Positions 59,538 through 64,000 of a stretch of DNA of 64,000 nt are shown here, piece after piece; position 1 is the stretch's first letter, and each line of letters opens with the position of its first letter. A model generated the notes under the pieces. The model saw nothing but the letters and a program-made list of their open reading frames with translations. It was not told the DNA's origin and ran no database searches. This stretch comes from Bog-756 sp963713625 (GTDB lineage Bacteria > Actinomycetota > Acidimicrobiia > Acidimicrobiales > RAAP-2). Position numbers and translations under genes: made by a program. The stretch is taken from positions 62,001-126,000 of the forward strand of contig CAVQMN010000008.1 of the NCBI GenBank assembly GCA_963713625.1. Reading direction: 5' to 3'.

Positions 59538-60593
59538 ATGAGTGACTCCCCAACACCGCCCCCGCCGGGGTCGGCATCCACCCCGAGGACCGTCCCCGGC
59601 GGGTTTGCCGCCTACGTGGTGACCCGCAACCAGGACACCGTGGACGGCGGGGTCCAGCGCCTCACGCCCGACGATCTCCCCGCCGGCGACGTGACCATCG
59701 GTGTGGACTGGTCGGCCGTCAACTACAAGGACGGCATGGTCACCCGGCCCGGCAACCGGGTGGCCCGCATCTCGCCCCTGATCCCCGGCGTCGATCTGGT
59801 GGGGACCGTGCTCGACTCCGGCGATCCCTCGGTCGGCGTCGGCAGCCAGGTCATCGCCCACGGCTACGAGCTCGGCGTGGCCCACCACGGCGGGTTCTCC
59901 CAGCTGGCCCGGGTGCCGGCGGGATGGGTGGTCCCGTTGCCCGAGGACCTCGACGCCCGCCAGGCCGCCACCATCGGGACCGCGGGGTTCACCGCCGCCC
60001 TCTCCCTTTCCCGGCTCGAGCATCACGGACTCTCCCCCGATGACGGCCCCGTACTGGTGACCGGGGCCTCCGGAGGGGTGGGCAGCATGGCGGTGGCCCT
60101 GCTGGCCATCCGGGGGTACGAGGTCGTGGCCAGTACGGGAAAAACCGACGAAGGCGCGTACCTGACCGACCTGGGCGCCACCGAGGTCATCGGCCGGGAC
60201 GAGCTGGACAGTGCTCCGGAACGCACCCTCGGGGCGGAGCGGTGGGCCGGCGCCGTGGACTGCGTGGGCGGGTCCACCCTGGCCCGGGTGTTGCGGACGC
60301 TGCGCTACGGCGCGGCGGTGGCCGCCAGCGGACTGACCGGGGGTGCCACCTTGGAGACCTCGGTCTATCCGTTCATCGTGCGGAACGCCTCCCTCATCGG
60401 TGTCGACACCGTCTCGACCCCGATCGCCGAACGTCGCCTCGTCTGGACCCGGATGGCCACCGCCTTCCCGGCCCGGCTTCTCGAGGACATGGTCCAGTGC
60501 GAGCTCGGCCTGGCGGAGCTCGGGCCCGCACTCGAACGCATCCTGGCCGGTGGGGCGAGAGGTCGCATGCTGGTCCGCCCGGGGAGAACCTGA
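59538..60593 (+). CDS. MDR-superfamily oxidoreductase, AcuI/YhdH-like
   Basis: A 351-residue zinc-free quinone-oxidoreductase-type reductase, probably NADPH-dependent. WSAVNYKDGMVTRPGNRVAR and PLIPGVDLVGTV match the AcuI/YhdH acrylyl-CoA reductase group, and the nucleotide-binding motif is VTGASGGVGSMAVALL. The substrate may be acryloyl-CoA or another enone. The start at 59538 follows the TACGGT -10 by seven bases. Transcription diverges from the GT87-like gene through a shared operator-like repeat. Confidence 0.86.
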   Translation: MSDSPTPPPPGSASTPRTVPGGFAAYVVTRNQDTVDGGVQRLTPDDLPAGDVTIGVDWSAVNYKDGMVTRPGNRVARISPLIPGVDLVGTVLDSGDPSVGVGSQVIAHGYELGVAHHGGFSQLARVPAGWVVPLPEDLDARQAATIGTAGFTAALSLSRLEHHGLSPDDGPVLVTGASGGVGSMAVALLAIRGYEVVASTGKTDEGAYLTDLGATEVIGRDELDSAPERTLGAERWAGAVDCVGGSTLARVLRTLRYGAAVAASGLTGGATLETSVYPFIVRNASLIGVDTVSTPIAERRLVWTRMATAFPARLLEDMVQCELGLAELGPALERILAGGARGRMLVRPGRT

Positions 60594-60669
60594 TCAGCTC
60601 CCGACGGCTGGGCCGCCCTCCGGCCCTCCCGTCGGGCCCGCAGCCGCTCTCCGGCGGGCGGTGGGTCCC

Positions 60670-61308
60670 TCAGCTGTTCGGTGGGGCCGTGGTCTGGGAC
60701 TCGGATCCGGGGCTCGGAAACACCGGCGACACCACCAGGGTCCCTCCCCCACATGGGGCCATCGACACCGTCAGGAGAAGATGGTCGTAGGCGTTGGGCG
60801 GCGTGACCTCGAGGGAGGCGGAGCTCGGGCAGCTCGTCTCGCTGCCGACCGGAACATCGGAGTACCCGATGTTGAAGTACACCGACTCGCCCGGTGCCAC
60901 CGTCACCGTGGTCGGGGCCATCGACGTGAAGCTGTACGTTCCGCCTCGGACCACCTTGGTCGGCAGGCCCGTCCCTGACGAGGTGAGGAGCAACAGCCCG
61001 GGGTAGCCGCCGAGGATGCACGGCGTCGTGGCCGTGCTCTTGAGGGCGACCGTGGTTTCGATGGTGCCGGCTGCTCCGCTGCTGCCGACCACCGCGGCTT
61101 CGAGGTTGCCGATCTTGCACCGGACCGTTCCCACCGCGGTGGTCGGTGTCACCCCGGTCGATGACGTGGTTGCCGAACCGGCCGTCGTGGTGGGTGCGGC
61201 GGGTCTGGTCGATGTCGAGGTCGACGAGGTGGACGGACTCGACGAGCACGCCGCCACCGTCACTCCCGAGAGGGCCAGCGCAGCCAGCAGGCCACCGCGA
61301 AACTTCAT
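60670..61308 (-). CDS. DUF4232 lipoprotein
   Basis: A 212-residue exported lipoprotein. The signal sequence ends in the lipobox VAACSSS (Cys21). A Ser/Thr-rich linker follows to about residue 60. The DUF4232 domain (CKIGNLEAAVVGSSGAAG, CILGGYPGLLLL, CPSSASLEVTPP) is recognised from the spaced Cys and strands. GGAGGAG lies before the ATG. The function of DUF4232 is unknown. It is convergent with the AcuI-like gene. Confidence 0.82.
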   Translation of the reverse strand: MKFRGGLLAALALSGVTVAACSSSPSTSSTSTSTRPAAPTTTAGSATTSSTGVTPTTAVGTVRCKIGNLEAAVVGSSGAAGTIETTVALKSTATTPCILGGYPGLLLLTSSGTGLPTKVVRGGTYSFTSMAPTTVTVAPGESVYFNIGYSDVPVGSETSCPSSASLEVTPPNAYDHLLLTVSMAPCGGGTLVVSPVFPSPGSESQTTAPPNS

Positions 61309-61443
61309 GGTCGGACTCCTCCGTTCGGCCTCATCCCGTCCGGCCTGTCGCGCTGTCCGGACACGCCGATGGCCTCGGGCACACTATCCGCCGCCGGGGC
61401 TCCGTCCCGGGATGCAGCCGCCCCGGACACCGGAGCGGCACGT

Positions 61444-61968
61444 TCAAGAAGAGAAGTCCTCCGGACGGATGGAGTCGAGGAAGTTCCGGAACTCGCCGAC
61501 CAGCTCGTCGGGGTTTGCCGCCTCGTCCTCGTCGGCGTCGCCGTCCTCCTCGTCTTCCTCGTCCACCGCCAGCATGATTCCTTCGCTGTCCATGAGGTCG
61601 TCAGCCACGAACAGGGGCGCTCCCGTCCGCACGGCGACGGCCACGGCATCCGATGGCCGCGACGACACCGGGATCTCCCGCTGGCCGTACTGGAGGACGA
61701 TCTCGGCGAAGTAGGTGGCCGTCTTCAGCTCGGTGATCACCACCCGGACCACGTCGGCCCCCAGGGCGTCGAGGAGATCGCGGATCAGATCATGGGTCAT
61801 GGGGCGTGGAGTATCCATCCCCTGGAGGGCGAAGGCGATGGCCGTCGCCTCGGGAGCCCCGATGAAGATGGGCAGCGTGCGCCCCAGCCCCTCCGACTCC
61901 TGGAGGAGGAGTACGGGCGTGTTCGACTGAAGGTCCACACGCACCGCCCGAAGCCGGACTTCGACCAT
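61444..61968 (-). CDS. bifunctional nuclease (BFN/DUF151) domain protein
   Basis: A 174-residue protein. The DUF151 domain (VEVRLRAVRVDLQSNTPVLLLQE to SRPSDAVAVAVRTGAPLFVADDLM) fills the first 130 residues, and a very acidic tail (EEDEEDGDADEDE) precedes a short C-terminal helix. BFN proteins were named for plant nuclease activity; the bacterial role is unclear. In mycobacteria the homologue is next to garA and merR genes, as here. TAAGTT ends seven bases before the ATG. Confidence 0.88.
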   Translation of the reverse strand: MVEVRLRAVRVDLQSNTPVLLLQESEGLGRTLPIFIGAPEATAIAFALQGMDTPRPMTHDLIRDLLDALGADVVRVVITELKTATYFAEIVLQYGQREIPVSSRPSDAVAVAVRTGAPLFVADDLMDSEGIMLAVDEEDEEDGDADEDEAANPDELVGEFRNFLDSIRPEDFSS

Positions 61969-61975
61969 GGACGCA

Positions 61976-61981
61976 AACTTA
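61976..61981 (-). promoter_or_regulatory. TANNNT -10-like element of BFN gene
   Basis: TAAGTT on the minus strand, seven bases before the ATG at 61968, consistent with leaderless transcription. Confidence 0.4.
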
Positions 61982-62067
61982 CTCGGCAGCGGACGGATGT
62001 GCGATCACGGCCCGGCGCCGATCGGTGCGGACGGCACCGCCGGGACCTGGCGGACGACCGCGGGCGG

Positions 62068-63429
62068 TCAACCGTTGAGGAGGTCCTTCAAGGCATTCCG
62101 CAAGAGGGCCGCCCTGAGCTGGTGTCCCATCCGGGCCAGCTCGTCCACCGTGTCCCGGGCGCGGGCGCGGGCCTCGGGATTCCGCTGCCTGACGAGGGGG
62201 AGCACGATCTGCTCCACGAACCCGGCTTCCCGGTCGGCGGCGTTCTTGTAGAGGCGGAGATGGCGGGGTTCGATCCCGAACCTGGCGAACTCGGCGGCCA
62301 CCAGGGCCACGGCCAGGCCGTCCTCGTCGAAATACTCGAGGCCGGCGACGACCGTCGAGGCCAGCAGGCCGTACTCCTGGAGCTCGAGGAGCACGCTGAC
62401 GTCGAGACCGCACGAGGCGGACAGTTCCTCCACCGACAGACGGCCCCCGTCGGCGCCGGCGGGATCGGGCCCGTCCGTCCCTCCGGCTCCCGGAGGCGTC
62501 ACCCCGGTGGCATCGGGCGTGTCGGTCGCCCCGGGTGCGGCCACATCGTCCGGCCCACCTCCGGTCGGTGCCGGGCCCCGACCACGATCCTGGGTGGCCT
62601 TCGCCCGTCGCGAGGGACGGGCCGACCCGGCGGCCGAGGACGGACCGCCCGACGCCTTCGGGCCGTTGCCCTGGCCCGACGCCGATCCCGCCGCCGGCGT
62701 GTCCCCCGGGGTTCGGGACCTCGCCGCCCGTTCCGAGGCCTCCAGCCGCGACGCGGATGGCCCGGTCCCGGTGGCGGGGGCGTTGGGTGCGGAGCCGCTG
62801 GCGCCGGCAGCCGGGGCGGCGTTGAAGGAGGTCTCGATGCCGGGCAACGTGGGTCCCCCGGCGACCCGACCGGCCGGACCTCCTCCGGGAACGGAGACGG
62901 ACCTTCCGGCCACCGCTTCGGAGGACGCCCGCTGGCCGACCAGCACCGGTTCCTCGGCGTGGTTCGCACCCGCGGCTCTCGAGTGGCCGGCCACCGCTTC
63001 TTCGACCACTGTCTCTTCGGCCACCGCCTGGCCGACCAGCGCCTCTTCGGCCACCGCCTCTTCGGCCACCGTCTCTTCGGCCTCCGCCCCGTCCTCGGCC
63101 GGCGCCGCCTCCGTCACCGACGACGGGGGCGGCGAGGACCCCGGAGTGGCGGCGGGCGCCGATCCGGCCGCCTCCGTGCCACCCGGATCGTCGTCCAGGC
63201 GGTCCTTGATCACCTTGAGGGGCAAGAAGTGCTCCCGTTGCTGGCGGAGCACCCAGCGCAGCCTCTCCACGTCATGCTCGTAGAACTTGCGGTAGCCCGA
63301 GGGCGTCCGCTCCGGGTTCACCAGTCCCTGGCTCTCCAAAAAGCGGATCTTCGAGATGGTGACGTCGGGGAACTCCTGCCGCAGCAGGGTCAGGACATCG
63401 CCGATGGACAGATAGGACCGACTGCTCAT
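62068..63429 (-). CDS. MerR-family regulator (FtsR-like), with long low-complexity insertion
   Basis: A 453-residue regulator. The N-terminal MerR winged helix covers about residues 4-72 (YLSIGDVLTLLRQEFPDVTI, SKIRFLESQGLVNPERTPSGYRKF). Residues of about 80-330 are low-complexity, Ala/Glu then Gly/Ala/Pro/Arg-rich. A conserved-looking C-terminal domain follows (SVEELSASCGLDVSVLLELQEYG). Related FtsR proteins in actinobacteria regulate cell-division genes. Those are about 250 residues, so the insertion here is large. GGAG lies five bases before the ATG. It is next to the FHA gene, as in mycobacteria. Confidence 0.85.
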   Translation of the reverse strand: MSSRSYLSIGDVLTLLRQEFPDVTISKIRFLESQGLVNPERTPSGYRKFYEHDVERLRWVLRQQREHFLPLKVIKDRLDDDPGGTEAAGSAPAATPGSSPPPSSVTEAAPAEDGAEAEETVAEEAVAEEALVGQAVAEETVVEEAVAGHSRAAGANHAEEPVLVGQRASSEAVAGRSVSVPGGGPAGRVAGGPTLPGIETSFNAAPAAGASGSAPNAPATGTGPSASRLEASERAARSRTPGDTPAAGSASGQGNGPKASGGPSSAAGSARPSRRAKATQDRGRGPAPTGGGPDDVAAPGATDTPDATGVTPPGAGGTDGPDPAGADGGRLSVEELSASCGLDVSVLLELQEYGLLASTVVAGLEYFDEDGLAVALVAAEFARFGIEPRHLRLYKNAADREAGFVEQIVLPLVRQRNPEARARARDTVDELARMGHQLRAALLRNALKDLLNG

Positions 63430-63469
63430 CGGGTCTCCATGCCGACCGCCGCTCCGGGCACCGGTGCGC

Positions 63470-63967
63470 TCATTCGCCCGCGGCCACCAGGTACAAGAGT
63501 TTGAACTTCCCGATCTGTACCTCGTCCCCGCTGGACAGCTGAACCTCTTCGATACGTTCACGGTTCACGTAGGTCCCGTTGGTCGAACCGACGTCCCGAA
63601 CGGTGGTGACCTTGTCCCTCGTCACGAACTCGGCGTGCCGACGGGAGACGGTGATGTCATCGAGGAAGATGTCGCTTTCCGGGTCACGCCCGGCCCGGGT
63701 CACGTCCGCATCGAGGGTGAAGCGCACTCCGACGTCCGTGCCCCGCTTGACCACGAGCAGGCCCACCCCGCGCGGCAGCTCCAACAGGCCGACGGCACTG
63801 TCGTCGTCGGCGGTGTCAGCCAGCGAATCGACGGGATTGACCGATACCGACGTGTCGGGCGCGGACGTGACCAACGCCGCGCCGCACGACGAGCAGAAGT
63901 TGACGCCGGTGGGATTGAGATGGCCGCAGGTCGGGCAGAACACTCCAACCACGGTAGTCGCTCCCAT
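63470..63967 (-). CDS. garA: zinc-ribbon FHA protein, GarA/OdhI-like
   Basis: A 165-residue phosphopeptide-binding protein. The N-terminus is a zinc ribbon (CPTCGHLNPTGVNFCSSCG, Cys11, 14, 25 and 28). The FHA domain starts near residue 92 (GRDPESDIFLDDITVSRRHA and GSTNGTYVNRERIE). GarA/OdhI switches 2-oxoglutarate metabolism after phosphorylation. The classical N-terminal phosphothreonine ETTS motif is not evident, though APDTSVSVN near 37-45 is vaguely similar. Adjacency to merR and BFN genes supports the identity. The start could also be at 63988. Confidence 0.84.
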   Translation of the reverse strand: MGATTVVGVFCPTCGHLNPTGVNFCSSCGAALVTSAPDTSVSVNPVDSLADTADDDSAVGLLELPRGVGLLVVKRGTDVGVRFTLDADVTRAGRDPESDIFLDDITVSRRHAEFVTRDKVTTVRDVGSTNGTYVNRERIEEVQLSSGDEVQIGKFKLLYLVAAGE

Positions 63968-64000
63968 GTCCCCACTCTGGAGGGCCAACCCTCCGTCGAC

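Noticed and set aside
1..64000. CRISPR array, rRNA or tRNA gene
   Set aside because: No regularly spaced repeat-spacer pattern and no recognisable tRNA or rRNA sequence was seen on reading; the short repeats found are tandem or two to four copies only.

Overview
The window is GC-rich, densely coded bacterial DNA. It carries a complete Pup-proteasome system (arc, dop, pup, prcB, prcA, pafA), an F420 toolkit (fbiC and a Ddn-type oxidoreductase), a DUF4193 protein, a 13E12-type HNH protein and a garA/merR/BFN block. Together these point to an actinobacterium. A secreted protein with GYWLVASDGG/FAFGDA repeats is of a kind I associate with Acidimicrobiia, so an Acidimicrobiia-like genome is my best guess. 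That placement is an inference from gene content.

Layout. (1) Bases 1-3.5 kb look like an integrated plasmid-like element: a tyrosine recombinase cut by the left edge, a rolling-circle-type HUH replication protein, a small HTH protein and overlapping micro-genes, with an AT-rich palindrome at the upstream end. (2) Bases 3.5-12.1 kb are mixed chromosomal genes: zinc-ribbon proteins, a Ddn-like enzyme, nitronate monooxygenase, MgtC, nitroreductase, an HtrA-type protease, a GNAT and DUF4193. (3) Bases 12.5-27.98 kb are mostly leftward: a tandem ThyX-like protein, a Ski2/Mtr4-like helicase, tatC, tatA/B, two lepB paralogues, pafA, prcA, prcB, pup, dop, arc, then trmI and small membrane proteins. 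Only a ferredoxin runs rightward. (4) Bases 28.1-41.2 kb hold a thioesterase (leftward), then rightward genes: a bicupin, a FIST protein and the pentose phosphate genes tkt (with a one-base frameshift), tal, gnd, zwf and pgl, followed by fbiC and a LOG-family protein. (5) Bases 41.2-53.1 kb hold an HNH protein, an acyl-CoA synthetase, an SLT/NlpC cell-wall hydrolase, the repeat protein, and gltD/gltB. (6) Bases 53.3-56.6 kb are the thiamine genes thiO, thiS, thiG and thiD, closed by a strong hairpin. (7) Bases 56.9-64 kb hold small membrane proteins, a GT87-like membrane protein, an AcuI-type reductase, a DUF4232 lipoprotein, a BFN nuclease-domain protein, a MerR regulator and an FHA protein.

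How the genes work together. Arc, the 20S core, Pup, PafA and Dop form one protein-tagging and degradation pathway. Pup already ends in Gly-Gly-Glu, so Dop is needed for removing Pup and not for activating it. Zwf, Pgl, Gnd, Tkt and Tal form a complete oxidative plus non-oxidative pentose phosphate module. ThiO, ThiS and ThiG make the thiazole of thiamine, and ThiD supplies the pyrimidine phosphate. GltB and GltD form NADPH-type glutamate synthase. Many genes have a TANNNT hexamer 6-9 bases before the start codon and no clear ribosome-binding site, which suggests widespread leaderless transcription.
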